Of a stretch of DNA of 64,000 bases, positions 8,433 to 16,852 are shown piece by piece. The DNA is from Agrococcus jenensis (GTDB lineage Bacteria > Actinomycetota > Actinomycetes > Actinomycetales > Microbacteriaceae). Position numbers and translations under genes: made by a program. A model generated the notes under the pieces. That model was not told the origin of the DNA and did no database searches. It was given only the letters and a program-made list of their open reading frames with translations. The stretch lies in NCBI RefSeq assembly GCF_003752465.1, contig NZ_RKHJ01000001.1:496001-560000 (forward strand). Direction: 5' to 3'. The first letter of the stretch is position 1; each line of letters opens with the position of its first letter.

Positions 8433-9359
8433 CTAGAGGCCGCTGTAGGCGTGCAGGCCCTTGAAGAAGAGGTTCACGACCGTGAAGTTGAAGATGATGG
8501 CGGCGAAGCCGATCAGCTGCAGCCAGGCCGACCGCGAGCCGCGCCAGCCGCGCGTCGCACGTGCGTGGATGTAGCCGGCGTAGATGACCCAGATCACGAA
8601 GGTCCAGACCTCCTTCGTGTCCCAGCCCCAGTAGCGGCCCCACGCGTGCTCGGCCCAGACGGCGCCGGCGATGAGGGTGAAGGTCCAGAAGATGAAGCCG
8701 ACCACGCCGACGCGGTACGCGAGGTCCTCGAGCTGCACCGCCGACGGGAGCGAGCGCAGGAAGCCGCTGTCGCGACGCTCCTTGAGGAGCTGCAGGATGC
8801 TGAGTCCCGACCCGAGCGCGAAGAAGCCGGTCGCGAGCGTCGCCACGAAGACGTGGATGACGAGCCAGTACGACTGGAGCGCCGGCGGCAGCGGCGTGGG
8901 CGCGACGTAGAAGTTGACGGTCGCGACGCCGAGGAAGACCGTCGCGAGGCCGGTGATGAACACGCCGAGGAAGTTCAGGTCGCGCCAGACGCGCGAGACC
9001 ACGAAGACGCCCACGATGACGGCGACGCCGGTGAGCGCGAACTCGTACATGTTCGCCCACGGCACGCGGCCGGCGGAGAGCCCTCGGAGCACGTCGCCCG
9101 CGACGTGCAGCACCCAGGCGAGCACCGTCAGCACGTAGCCGATCCGGGCACCGCGACCGGGCAGCGCAGCCGCCGGCGCGGCCGGAGCCGCCGGTGCCTC
9201 GATCGGCGCACCCGCACCGACGAGCTCCCGCTCGGCCGGCACCTTCGCCGCCGAGCGGCGCGCGACGTCGACCGCGTACGCGATGAACGCGAGCGTGTAC
9301 ACCGCCATCGCGGAGTACACGAGCAGCAGCGAGTAGGAGTCGAGGTCGGCCAGGGTCAC
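8433..9359 (-). CDS. ccsB: Cytochrome c biogenesis protein CcsB (ResC/CcsA family)
   Basis: This is the heme-handling membrane subunit of System II cytochrome c maturation, acting with ResB to deliver heme to apocytochrome c outside the membrane. The 308-residue product has about eight hydrophobic segments. Its tryptophan-rich heme motif is clear in WGRYWGWDTKEVWTF in the last third, and WANMYEF lies near the middle. It follows resB by 9 bases and ends the operon phosphatase-resA-ccdA-resB-ccsB. Histidines in the membrane segments (for example YIHA and WVLHVAGD) are candidate heme ligands. Confidence 0.94.
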   Translation of the reverse strand: MTLADLDSYSLLLVYSAMAVYTLAFIAYAVDVARRSAAKVPAERELVGAGAPIEAPAAPAAPAAALPGRGARIGYVLTVLAWVLHVAGDVLRGLSAGRVPWANMYEFALTGVAVIVGVFVVSRVWRDLNFLGVFITGLATVFLGVATVNFYVAPTPLPPALQSYWLVIHVFVATLATGFFALGSGLSILQLLKERRDSGFLRSLPSAVQLEDLAYRVGVVGFIFWTFTLIAGAVWAEHAWGRYWGWDTKEVWTFVIWVIYAGYIHARATRGWRGSRSAWLQLIGFAAIIFNFTVVNLFFKGLHAYSGL

Positions 9360-9368
9360 GGTCCGATC

Positions 9369-10976
9369 CTACGCTCGTGGCGCATCGGCCGCCTCGTCCG
9401 GAGCCTCACCCGGCCACCCCTCGCGGACGCGCTTGGCGAGGTCGTCGACCGCCCGCTCGAGCGTCGGGTCGTCGCCGCGCGCGAGGCCCGCGAGCTCGAG
9501 GCCCGCAGGGGTCGCCTTCACCCACATGCGGCGGCGCGGGATGAGCAGCGAGCCGAGCAGCGAGACGAACAGCACGATCACGATCCACAGCACGGGGGTC
9601 TGCGTGTGGTCGACGTGCACCTCGATGACGCCGTAGCGCCGCACGTCCTCGAACGTGATCGTGCCGAGGCCGCCGGGGATGTCGATCGTCTGCCCGGCCG
9701 CGAGCGTCAGCGACTCGGTGCCCGAGTCACCGCCGGCGATCTGCGTCATCGTGTCGGTGTCGAGCGCGTAGACCGAGCGCGGGATGCCCGCGTCGAGCCC
9801 CAGGTCGCCGGTGAACGCCTGCAGCGACAGCACCGGGTTGGCGAGGTCGGGATAGGCGGATGCGAGCGCGCCCGTCTCGAGCGGCACGGCGGTCGGGTAG
9901 AAGAAGCCGCGCAGGCCGAGCTGCTCCTCGAGCCCGTCGGGCAGCTTGATCACGCCGAGGCTCGTCATGTTGTCGTCCTGCGCGAGGAACGGCGTGTACT
10001 GGTCGTAGACGACCTCGCCCTCCGCGTCGCGCACCGAGATGCGCGGCGCGTAGCCGTTCGAGATCAGGTAGAGGTCGGCGCCGGCGACCCGCAGCGGCTC
10101 GTTGACCTTGATCTGCGCCTCGCGCTGCGCGCCGTCCTCCGTCGCCGACACCCGTGCGGTGAAGTCGAGCGGGGCACCGACGGCGTTCGGGTTCTCGGTC
10201 TCGTAGACGACGTCGAGCCCGTCGAGCTCGACCGCGAACGGCTCGAGGCCGTCGTCGTCGAACCACTGCCCCGCCGTGAACGAGTCGTAGCTCGAGAGCG
10301 TGTTCGCGAATCCGCTGCCCTCGACGAGCAGCCGCTGCCCCGAGTAGCCGAAGCCGGAGCCGAGGCCGACGACGAGCAGCAGCGCGAGCATCGAGATGTG
10401 GAAGAGCAGGTTGCCGGTCTCGCGCAGGTAGCCGCGCTCCGCCGACACCGAGTCGCCGTAGCGCGTCGTGCGGTAGCCGAGCCGGCGCAGCACGCGGTCG
10501 GCGCGGTCGAGGTCGGATGCCCCGCCCGGCACGGTCTGGAACCCGACGAGCCGCGACAGCCGCGCGGGCGTGCGCGGCGGGAGCGCCCGCATCGCCTTCC
10601 AGTGGTGCGCGAGCCGCGGGATGACGCAGCCGACGAGCGAGGTGAACAGCAGGATGTAGATCGCCGAGAACCACGGGCTCGAGTAGACGTCGTGCAGCGA
10701 CAGGGCGTCGTAGAGCCAGACGAGCTCGGGGTTGTCGGCGCGCACCTGGATGACGCCGTTCGGGTCGGAGGAGCGCTGCGGCACGAGGCTGCCCGGCACC
10801 GCGGCGATCGCGAGCAGCAGGAGCAGCACGATCGCGGTGCGCATCGACGTCAGCTGCCGCCAGAGGAAGCGCGCCCAGCCGCGCGGCCCGAGCTTGGGGT
10901 CGCCGGGCTGCCGAGCCGGCGCCTCCGGCGAGTCGATGTGGTCGCCCGGCCGCAGCGGGTCAGATGATCGTGACAA
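9369..10976 (-). CDS. resB: Cytochrome c biogenesis protein ResB
   Basis: This large partner of CcsB in System II heme delivery has about 535 residues. Membrane segments lie near residues 45-70, 100-125 and 190-215, followed by a big exported domain, with a last membrane segment near 475-495 and a cytoplasmic tail. Motifs typical of ResB include SMRTAIVLLLLLAIA and DVYSSPWFSAIYILLF. The start is a TTG at 10976 overlapping the end of ccdA by 17 bases, which implies translational coupling. It sits directly upstream of ccsB. Confidence 0.94.
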   Translation of the reverse strand: MSRSSDPLRPGDHIDSPEAPARQPGDPKLGPRGWARFLWRQLTSMRTAIVLLLLLAIAAVPGSLVPQRSSDPNGVIQVRADNPELVWLYDALSLHDVYSSPWFSAIYILLFTSLVGCVIPRLAHHWKAMRALPPRTPARLSRLVGFQTVPGGASDLDRADRVLRRLGYRTTRYGDSVSAERGYLRETGNLLFHISMLALLLVVGLGSGFGYSGQRLLVEGSGFANTLSSYDSFTAGQWFDDDGLEPFAVELDGLDVVYETENPNAVGAPLDFTARVSATEDGAQREAQIKVNEPLRVAGADLYLISNGYAPRISVRDAEGEVVYDQYTPFLAQDDNMTSLGVIKLPDGLEEQLGLRGFFYPTAVPLETGALASAYPDLANPVLSLQAFTGDLGLDAGIPRSVYALDTDTMTQIAGGDSGTESLTLAAGQTIDIPGGLGTITFEDVRRYGVIEVHVDHTQTPVLWIVIVLFVSLLGSLLIPRRRMWVKATPAGLELAGLARGDDPTLERAVDDLAKRVREGWPGEAPDEAADAPRA

Positions 10977-11775
10977 CGGAGGCGATCCATCCTTGGAGCG
11001 ATTGCATGATGGCGTTCCACGCGCCCGTGACCATGAGCACGCCGACGGCGATGAGCATCGCCCCGCCGAGCACGTTCACGAGGCGGATGTGCCGGCGCAG
11101 CCACGCGACGGCGCCGCCGGCCCAGCCGAGGCCGAGCGCGATGAGCAGGAAGGGCACGCCCAGGCCGAGGGCGTAGGCGAGGCCGAGGATCGCGCCCTGC
11201 CACGCGGATCCGGTGGTGACGGTGAGCGCGCTGATGGCGGCGAGCGTCGGCCCGGAGCAGGGCGTCCAGCCGAGGGCGAAGACGACGCCGACGAGCGGTG
11301 CCGCCCACATGCCGCCCGCCTTCACCTGCTGCGGCTTCCAGATGCGCTGCAGGAACGAGAACTGCCCGACGAAGACGAGCCCGAGCAGGATCAGCACGAC
11401 GCCGAGGATGCGCACGATGAGGTCGCTGTACTGCAGCAGGAACGAGCTCACGCCGCCGACGATCGCGGTGCCGAGCACGAAGACGAGCGTGAAGCCGGCG
11501 ATGAAGAGCGCGACGCCGGCGACGAGCCGGCCGCGGCCGCCGCGCTCCCCCACGAGCGACCCGACGAGCCCGAGGTAGCCGGGCACGAGCGGCAGGATGC
11601 ACGGGCTCGCGAACGAGACGAGCCCGGCGAGCAGCGCGATCGGCAGCGAGACGAGCAGCTGGCCGCTCAGCACCGCGCCGGCAGGGTCGAACGCCGCCGC
11701 GTCGATCGCGGCAGCACCGGCGACGGCGGGGGCCATCGCGGCTGCGGGTGCGACGAGCGCGAGGGCGGCACTCAC
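10960..11775 (-). CDS. ccdA: Cytochrome c biogenesis protein CcdA (thiol-disulfide transmembrane electron carrier)
   Basis: CcdA passes reducing equivalents across the membrane to extracytoplasmic thioredoxins such as ResA. The roughly 271-residue product has six to seven membrane segments and the two functional cysteines of the DsbD/CcdA family, one in SFASPCILPLVPGYLG and one in GWTPCSGPTLAAI. The GTG at 11775 overlaps the resA stop as GTGA, giving coupled translation. The N-terminus carries an extra Ala/Pro-rich hydrophobic stretch of about 30 residues before the first conserved segment. Confidence 0.93.
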   Translation of the reverse strand: MSAALALVAPAAAMAPAVAGAAAIDAAAFDPAGAVLSGQLLVSLPIALLAGLVSFASPCILPLVPGYLGLVGSLVGERGGRGRLVAGVALFIAGFTLVFVLGTAIVGGVSSFLLQYSDLIVRILGVVLILLGLVFVGQFSFLQRIWKPQQVKAGGMWAAPLVGVVFALGWTPCSGPTLAAISALTVTTGSAWQGAILGLAYALGLGVPFLLIALGLGWAGGAVAWLRRHIRLVNVLGGAMLIAVGVLMVTGAWNAIMQSLQGWIASVVTII

Positions 11776-12344
11776 CGCTCGAGCTCCTCCCGCAGCAGCG
11801 TCGAGAGGATGCTGGTGTCGGTCACCGCGCCGGACACGCGGGCGGCGACGCGGCCCTCCGCGTCGAGGATGATCGTCGACGGCACGGCGTTCGGCGCGAC
11901 GATGCCGGTGAAGGCGAGCTGCGCCGATGCCGTCTCGTCGTCGAGGATCGACGGGTACTCGACCCCGAACTGCTCCTCGAAGGCGGCCGCCTGCGCGGCG
12001 CCGTCGCGGGTGTTGACGCCGAGGAAGCTCACCCGGTCGCCGAGCTCGGCATGCAGCTCGGCGAGCACCGGCGCCTCGATGCGGCACGGCGGGCACGCGG
12101 CGTACCAGAAGTTGATGAGCGTGACGCCGTCGAGCTCGGCGGAGTCGAGGTCGCCGCCGTCGACGAGCGGGCCGGCGAAGGCGGCGGGCGCCGCGCGCTG
12201 GTCGGGCGCGATCTCGGTGACGATGCCGTCGCCGGCGATGTAGCCGGCATCGCCGACCTGCCCGGCCACGCCGTCGGCCGACGCGCAGCCCGCGAGCGCG
12301 AGCGCGGCGAGCGCGATGGCGGTCACGCGCATCCGGCGGCGCAT
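11772..12344 (-). CDS. resA: Thiol-disulfide oxidoreductase lipoprotein (ResA/TlpA-like)
   Basis: This is a membrane-tethered thioredoxin-fold protein that keeps the CxxCH cysteines of apocytochrome c reduced, fed by CcdA. Its 190 residues include a lipoprotein signal with lipobox LAGC (C20), then a redoxin domain with active site CPPC (C84, C87) in FWYAACPPCRIEAP and the conserved cis-proline region VPSTIIL. Its ATG shares one base with the stop of the upstream phosphatase gene (TGATG), and its end overlaps ccdA. Confidence 0.92.
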   Translation of the reverse strand: MRRRMRVTAIALAALALAGCASADGVAGQVGDAGYIAGDGIVTEIAPDQRAAPAAFAGPLVDGGDLDSAELDGVTLINFWYAACPPCRIEAPVLAELHAELGDRVSFLGVNTRDGAAQAAAFEEQFGVEYPSILDDETASAQLAFTGIVAPNAVPSTIILDAEGRVAARVSGAVTDTSILSTLLREELER

Positions 12345-12997
12345 CACACCGCCCCCGCGTCGATCGCGGCGACGCCGGCGGCGGGCTCGGCGTAGTCGAC
12401 CTCGACGAAGCGGCCCTCGACGCGGGCGAAGCTCGTGATCGACGACAGCTGGCAGCGCCGCGAGCGCGGGTCGTGCCACAGGCGCTCCCCCGCGATGGCG
12501 AGGTGCGCCATCCAGATCGGCGACTGGTGGCTGACGAGGACGATGTCGCCGTCGTCGTCGGACTCGGCGAGCTCGTCCCAGGCGTCCTCCATCGCGGCGA
12601 TCACGCGCTGCGCGATCGCGCGGTACGGCTCGCCCCACGACGGGCGGAACGGGTTGCGGAGCAGCGGCCACGCGGAGGGGTGCCGCAGCGCGCCGCTCGC
12701 CTCGAACGTCTTGCCCTCGAACTGGTTCGTCGGCTCGATGATGCGGCGCTCGGTGCGGATGTCGAGCGAGAAGGCGTCCGCCCACGGCTGCGCCGACTGC
12801 TGCGCGCGCTCGAGCGGGCTCGCGGCGAGCCGCACGACCGAGCGGGCGGCCTGGCCGGTCGCGAGGTGCTCCGCGGCGAGCTCGGCCATCCGGTGGCCGC
12901 GCTCGGAGAGCACGAAGCCCGGCATGCGGCCGTAGAGCACGCGACCGGGGTTGTCGACCTCGCCGTGGCGCACGAGATGGAGGCGGCGGGCGGGCAT
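12344..12997 (-). CDS. Histidine phosphatase (phosphoglycerate mutase-like) family protein
   Basis: The roughly 217-residue protein opens with the phosphohistidine motif LVRHGE at about residues 8-13 and has the second histidine in LVSHQSPIWMAHLA. It heads the cytochrome c maturation operon; the same arrangement recurs in related actinobacteria, but its substrate is unknown. The ATG at 12997 is preferred because TACGAT ends 7 bases upstream, a leaderless promoter overlapping an alternative ATG at 13006. This promoter would drive the whole operon down to ccsB. Confidence 0.85.
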   Translation of the reverse strand: MPARRLHLVRHGEVDNPGRVLYGRMPGFVLSERGHRMAELAAEHLATGQAARSVVRLAASPLERAQQSAQPWADAFSLDIRTERRIIEPTNQFEGKTFEASGALRHPSAWPLLRNPFRPSWGEPYRAIAQRVIAAMEDAWDELAESDDDGDIVLVSHQSPIWMAHLAIAGERLWHDPRSRRCQLSSITSFARVEGRFVEVDYAEPAAGVAAIDAGAV

Positions 12998-13074
12998 GGC
13001 CTCCATCGTACCGGCGCTCCCTATCAACGCGGCACGGGCGGCCCGCCTCGGGCGAGGCCCGTACGCTCGCTCGC

Positions 13075-13791
13075 ATGCTGGTGAAGGCCTGCCTGAACGG
13101 TGCCCGCGACGTGTCCGCCCACCCGCGCCTCCGGCCGGATCCCGGGCTACTGGCAAGCGAAGCGGCGGCCGCCGTCGCGGCAGGCGCGGCCGCGGTGCAC
13201 CTGCACCCGAAGGATGCGGACGGGCGCGACAGCCTCGCCCCCGGCGACGTCGGCCGCTTCGTGGCGGCCGCCCGCGCCGCCGTCGACGTGCCGGTCGGCG
13301 TGACGACGGGCGCGTGGACCGGCGACGCCGACGCGCGCATCGCGGTGATCCGCGGATGGCGCACGCTGCCCGACTTCGCCTCCGTCAACGCGCACGAAGA
13401 GGGTGCCGAGCGGGTCGCCACGGCGCTGCTCGAGCGCGGCGTCGGCGTCGAGGCCGGGCTGTGGAGCGTCGCGGCGCTGGAGCGCTGGATGCGCTGGCCC
13501 ATGCGGGCGGCCTGCATGCGCGTGCTGGTGGAGATCCCGGACCTCGACGATCCGACGGCAATCGAGCGCCTCGCCCGCCGGCTCGTGGATGGCGCACGCG
13601 CCGCGGAGCCGTCGATCGAGGTGCTGCTGCACGGCGAGGAGCGATCCACCTGGCCCGCGATCGACCTCGCGCTCGCGTGGCGGCTGCCCACGCGCGCCGG
13701 CCTCGAGGACTCGACGCTCCTGCCGGACGGGAGCGTCGCCGAGGGCAACGCCGCCCTCGTGCGGGCGGTCGTCGAGCGCGCGACGGCCTGA
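13075..13791 (+). CDS. BKACE-type beta-keto acid cleavage enzyme (DUF849 family), short form
   Basis: This is probably a member of the beta-keto acid cleavage enzyme family, in which a Zn-dependent TIM barrel transfers acetyl from a beta-keto acid to acetyl-CoA. Visible family signatures are KACLNGAR at the N-terminus, the metal-binding HLHPKD at about 42-47, TTGAW, SVNAHEEGAE, and the C-terminal GLEDS. At 238 residues it is shorter than the roughly 270-300 usual for the family, so the substrate may differ. The ATG has TACGCT ending 7 bases upstream. No pathway partner is adjacent, so the substrate cannot be inferred. Confidence 0.8.
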   Translation: MLVKACLNGARDVSAHPRLRPDPGLLASEAAAAVAAGAAAVHLHPKDADGRDSLAPGDVGRFVAAARAAVDVPVGVTTGAWTGDADARIAVIRGWRTLPDFASVNAHEEGAERVATALLERGVGVEAGLWSVAALERWMRWPMRAACMRVLVEIPDLDDPTAIERLARRLVDGARAAEPSIEVLLHGEERSTWPAIDLALAWRLPTRAGLEDSTLLPDGSVAEGNAALVRAVVERATA

Positions 13792-13828
13792 GCGCCGCGA
13801 CGACCGAGCGGCAGGGGAAGATGGAGCC

Positions 13829-14122
13829 GTGCCCCTCCTCGTCCCGCTCGCGATCGCGCTCGTCGTCGTGCTCGCCGCGAGCCTCATGTGGACGTGGGCG
13901 CGCTACCTCGCCCATCGCGCCTACGCGACGCCCGCCGCGCTCGTCGTCGGCGCGCTCGCGGCCGCCGGCGTCTGGCTGCTCGTCGCCTCCGACGGGCCCG
14001 GCTCGCCGGTGAGCGCGACGGCCGGATGGGTCGTGCTCGCCGCATCCGTCGTGGCGCTCGTGGGCGGCTGGGTCGCGCTCGCGACCGTCGCCCCCGCAGC
14101 GGTCGAGCGCCGCCGCCGCTGA
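13829..14122 (+). CDS. Small membrane protein, unknown function
   Basis: This 97-residue protein has three hydrophobic segments (about 1-21, 31-50 and 62-88) and a basic ERRRR tail, predicting an integral membrane protein. No family is recognised. The GTG start is preceded by the purine-rich GGGGAAGATGGAG. It lies between the BKACE-like gene and aspS on the same strand. Confidence 0.6.
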   Translation: MPLLVPLAIALVVVLAASLMWTWARYLAHRAYATPAALVVGALAAAGVWLLVASDGPGSPVSATAGWVVLAASVVALVGGWVALATVAPAAVERRRR

Positions 14123-14169
14123 CCCGGCGCCCCGCCGGGGGCGCCGCAGCGGGCCGGTAGGATCGGGCC

Positions 14170-15477
14170 GTGACCTCTCGCACCCTGATCCATGACCTCG
14201 CATCGCTCCCCGACGGCCCCGTGAAGGTGCAGGGCTGGGTCGAGACGGTGCGCGATCAGAAGCGCGTGCAGTTCGTGATCCTGCGCGACGAGTCGGGCTC
14301 CGCCCAGCTCGTGAACCCGGTCAACGACGACACCGCGGAGACCGCCGCGACCATCTCCGGCCTCATGCACGGCTCGTTCATCACCGTCGAGGGCGACCTC
14401 AAGGCGGACGAGCGCGTCAAGCTCGGCGGCCTCGAGGTCAAGGTGCGCTCGCTCACCGTCGAGTCGGTCGCGAAGGACAGCCCGATCGCCGACGACTCGT
14501 CGATCGACAAGCGCCTCGACTGGCGCTTCCTCGACCTGCGCCGCCCCGAGGCGCAGCTGATCTTCCGCGTGCAGACGACCATCGAGCACGCGATGCGCCA
14601 GCACTGGATCGACGAGGGCTTCATCGAGCTCCACACGCCCAAGCTCATGGCGACGGCCTCCGAGTCGCGCGCCGAGCTCTTCGAGGTGCCCTACTTCGAG
14701 ACCACCGCCTACCTCGCGCAGTCGCCGCAGCTCTTCAAGCAGATGGCGCAGTCGGCCGGCTTCGGCAAGATCTTCGAGATCGGCCCGGCCTTCCGCGCCG
14801 ACCCCTCGTACACGAGCCGCCACGCGACCGAGTTCACCTCGATCGACAGCGAGATCTCCTGGATCGACTCGCACGAGGAGGTCATGCAGCTGCACGAGGC
14901 GCTGCTGGCCAAGGCGGTCACCGCGGTCGTCGAGCGCCACGGCGCCGAGATCGAGCAGCACTTCGGCATCGCGCTCGAGGCGCCCACGCTGCCCTTCCCG
15001 CGCATCCCGCACGCCGAGGTCAAGGCCATCGTCGAGGCCCGCGGCCACACGATCGAGCGCGAGGACGGCGACCTCGACCCCGAGGCGGAGCGCCAGATCT
15101 CGGCGCACGTCAAGGAGACGATGGGCCACGACTTCGTCTTCGTCACGGAGTTCCCGTCGAGCGTGCGGCCGTTCTACCACCTGCGCCCCGAGGGCCGGGC
15201 CGACGTCACGAACTCGTACGACCTCATCTACAACGGCGTCGAGATCTCGACCGGCGCGCAGCGCGAGCACCGCGTCGAGGTGCTCGAGGCGCAGATCGTC
15301 GAGAAGGGCATGAACCCCGCGGAGCTCGAGGAGTACCTCGACTTCTTCCGCTACGGCACGCCCCCGCACGGCGGCTTCGGCATGGGCCTCGCGCGCGTCG
15401 TCATGCTCATGCTCGGCCTCGGCTCGATCCGCGAGTCGACGTACCTCTTCCGCGGCCCGACGCGCCTGACGCCGTAG
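14170..15477 (+). CDS. aspS: Aspartyl-tRNA synthetase, archaeal-type (likely non-discriminating, Asp/Asn)
   Basis: This class II synthetase charges tRNA-Asp, and probably tRNA-Asn for later amidation. Its 435 residues have an N-terminal OB-fold anticodon-binding domain (VQGWVETVRDQKRVQFVILRD) and a catalytic core with motif 2 FRADPSYTSRHATEFTSID and motif 3 GFGMGLARVVMLMLG. It lacks the large GAD insertion of the roughly 590-residue bacterial AspRS and so is the archaeal/eukaryotic type. Start GTG: TAGGAT ends 6 bases upstream, pointing to a leaderless mRNA. A 19-bp perfect hairpin follows the stop. Charging of tRNA-Asn is inferred from subtype, not shown here. Confidence 0.93.
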   Translation: MTSRTLIHDLASLPDGPVKVQGWVETVRDQKRVQFVILRDESGSAQLVNPVNDDTAETAATISGLMHGSFITVEGDLKADERVKLGGLEVKVRSLTVESVAKDSPIADDSSIDKRLDWRFLDLRRPEAQLIFRVQTTIEHAMRQHWIDEGFIELHTPKLMATASESRAELFEVPYFETTAYLAQSPQLFKQMAQSAGFGKIFEIGPAFRADPSYTSRHATEFTSIDSEISWIDSHEEVMQLHEALLAKAVTAVVERHGAEIEQHFGIALEAPTLPFPRIPHAEVKAIVEARGHTIEREDGDLDPEAERQISAHVKETMGHDFVFVTEFPSSVRPFYHLRPEGRADVTNSYDLIYNGVEISTGAQREHRVEVLEAQIVEKGMNPAELEEYLDFFRYGTPPHGGFGMGLARVVMLMLGLGSIRESTYLFRGPTRLTP

Positions 15478-15489
15478 CGGCATCCGCCC

Positions 15490-15537
15490 CTGAGGGCCTG
15501 CGTCCGAGTCGCCCTGCGCTCGGACGCAGGCCCTCAG
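15490..15537. terminator. Bidirectional hairpin terminator (19-bp perfect stem)
   Basis: The arms 15490-15508 and 15519-15537 are exact inverted repeats around a 10-base loop. It lies between the convergent aspS and glutaredoxin-like genes and contains the stop codon of the latter. There is no T-tract, as is usual for actinobacterial terminators. Confidence 0.85.
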
Positions 15538-15791
15538 CTCGTGGCGGCGGTGGCGGCCTGGATGCGGTCGGTCAGCTTCCCGGCGTCGACGCGCCATGCG
15601 GAGTGCTGGCGGCCGTCGATGAGCACGACCGGGATGTCGTCGTGCCAGCGCGACTCGAGCGCCGGGTCGTCGAGGATCGACAGCTCGGTGAGCGTCGCTT
15701 CGGGGAACCCGGCGACGACCCGCTCGACGATCGGGCGTGCCTCGTCGCAGAGGTGGCAGCCGGGCTTGCCGATGAGCGTGATCTCGACCAT
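15534..15791 (-). CDS. Glutaredoxin-family protein
   Basis: This 85-residue protein has the thioredoxin fold of the DUF836/glutaredoxin-like group: beta strand ITLIGKPG, active site CHLC (C12, C15), then a helix, and the cis-proline motif DDIPVVLIDG near 52-61. It is likely a thiol-disulfide exchange protein of the cytosol; the partner is unknown. Its stop codon lies inside the shared terminator hairpin with aspS. Confidence 0.85.
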   Translation of the reverse strand: MVEITLIGKPGCHLCDEARPIVERVVAGFPEATLTELSILDDPALESRWHDDIPVVLIDGRQHSAWRVDAGKLTDRIQAATAATS

Positions 15792-15835
15792 GCAGCAAGC
15801 CTAGGTCGCCGCGCTCCCGCCTGCGGGAACGCAGA

Positions 15836-15863
15836 AGCCGGGACCCCGATGGGGATCCCGGCT
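15836..15863 (-). terminator. Hairpin terminator after bS22 gene
   Basis: AGCCGGGA pairs with TCCCGGCT, and CCCC pairs with GGGG around GAT, giving a near-perfect hairpin starting 13 bases after the stop of the bS22 gene (minus strand). A short T-rich tract is absent. Confidence 0.6.
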
Positions 15864-15876
15864 CTGGCGCAACCGA

Positions 15877-15975
15877 CTACTTGCGGTTGCGACGCTGGTG
15901 GCGCGTCTTGCGAAGCAGCTTGCGGTGCTTCTTCTTCGCCATGCGCTTGCGGCGCTTCTTCACCACAGAACCCAT
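15877..15975 (-). CDS. Small ribosomal subunit protein bS22 (AURKAIP1/COX24-like), 32 aa
   Basis: This very short, extremely basic protein has 32 residues, about 20 of them Lys or Arg. It begins MGSVVKKRRKRMAKKKHRK and ends RRNRK. Length and composition match the actinobacterial small-subunit protein bS22, which binds rRNA near the decoding region in mycobacteria. The GAGG in the sequence upstream of the ATG could serve as ribosome binding site. It is monocistronic, with its own hairpin terminator. Confidence 0.92.
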   Translation of the reverse strand: MGSVVKKRRKRMAKKKHRKLLRKTRHQRRNRK

Positions 15976-16135
15976 AGAGGTTCCTCACTTCCGATCGGGA
16001 TTGCTCGCTGACGCTGCACGACCTCGAGGTCCGCGCAGGGAAAACGCTCTCGGCATCCTACCGGAAAGCGGCGGACGCGCGCCCGGGGGCGTCTGGGCCC
16101 GGGCCGAAGGCTTCGGCCGAGCAGTGGCGGATGCC

Positions 16136-16852
16136 TCAGTCGAGGCGGGCGTCGTCGCTGTCGCGCGCCGCGTGGTCGTGCCCCGGGCCGTCGTGCTCGG
16201 CGCCCTCGACGGCATCGTCCGCCTCGCCCTCGATCCCCCGCGGGCGCTTCTTGTCGCGGGCGTCGTCGAACCGCTGGGTCGCGCGCGCCTGCAGCTCGAC
16301 GAGCCGCTCCTGCACGTCGTGGATGCGGTCCCTGGCCTCCTGGACGCGCTCCTGCACGTCGTGCACGCTCTCCGCGGCACGACGGCCGAGCGAGGCGCCG
16401 ACGGGCGCCGGGTGCTCGACGCGGTCGGCGACGCGCGCGAGCGCCTGCTCGGCAGCGACCCTGGCCTGCTCCGCGGCGATGCGGGCCTGGTCCGCGGCTG
16501 CCCGCAGCGGCGCCTGCACGTTGACGCCCGCCCAGGCAGCGAAGGCGGCGGCGCCGAGCGTCGCCTCCTCCTGATCGCCCTCGGCGAAGATGAAGGGCAT
16601 CAGCCAGTCGTCGATCTCGTCGAACGGCGTCAGCACGATGGCGTAGTGGCGGTGCTGGCCGTCCTCGCGCACCGTGACGAGCCCCGCGTCGCGGAGCGTC
16701 CGGAGGTGCTTCGACACCGTCGGCTGCGGCACGCCGAGCGCATCCACGATCTGGCTGACGCTCGCATCGCCCGTCGTCCCGCGCCGCTCGAGCAGCACGC
16801 TGAGGATGTCCCGTCGCGTGCTGTCCGCGATCACGCTGAAGATGTCGGCCAT
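16136..16852 (-). CDS. ArsR-type winged-helix regulator with long coiled-coil tail
   Basis: Residues 1-85 form an ArsR/SmtB-like winged helix: ADSTRRDILSVLLER, then the recognition helix VPQPTVSKHLRTLRDAGLV, and the wing VREDGQHRHYAI. The remaining roughly 150 of 238 residues are unusual: an Ala/Arg heptad region (RIAAEQARVAAEQALARVAD), then DVQERVQEARDRIHDVQERL repeats predicting coiled coil, and an acidic, His-containing tail. No metal-binding cysteines are visible in the recognition helix. The ATG at 16852 has CATGCT ending 6 bases upstream (leaderless pattern). Targets are unknown; the divergent neighbour is the K+ uptake operon. Confidence 0.8.
   Translation of the reverse strand: MADIFSVIADSTRRDILSVLLERRGTTGDASVSQIVDALGVPQPTVSKHLRTLRDAGLVTVREDGQHRHYAIVLTPFDEIDDWLMPFIFAEGDQEEATLGAAAFAAWAGVNVQAPLRAAADQARIAAEQARVAAEQALARVADRVEHPAPVGASLGRRAAESVHDVQERVQEARDRIHDVQERLVELQARATQRFDDARDKKRPRGIEGEADDAVEGAEHDGPGHDHAARDSDDARLD

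Noticed and set aside
5512..9060. Very long open frame on the minus strand (over 1100 codons)
   Set aside because: It runs antisense to or out of frame with menC, the DUF559 gene and ccsB and has a low-complexity Arg/Ala/Pro product. It is a GC artefact.
7620..10967. Very long open frame on the plus strand opposite ccsB and resB
   Set aside because: The product is Arg/Asp/Glu-rich without motifs, while the minus strand encodes clear ResB and CcsB.
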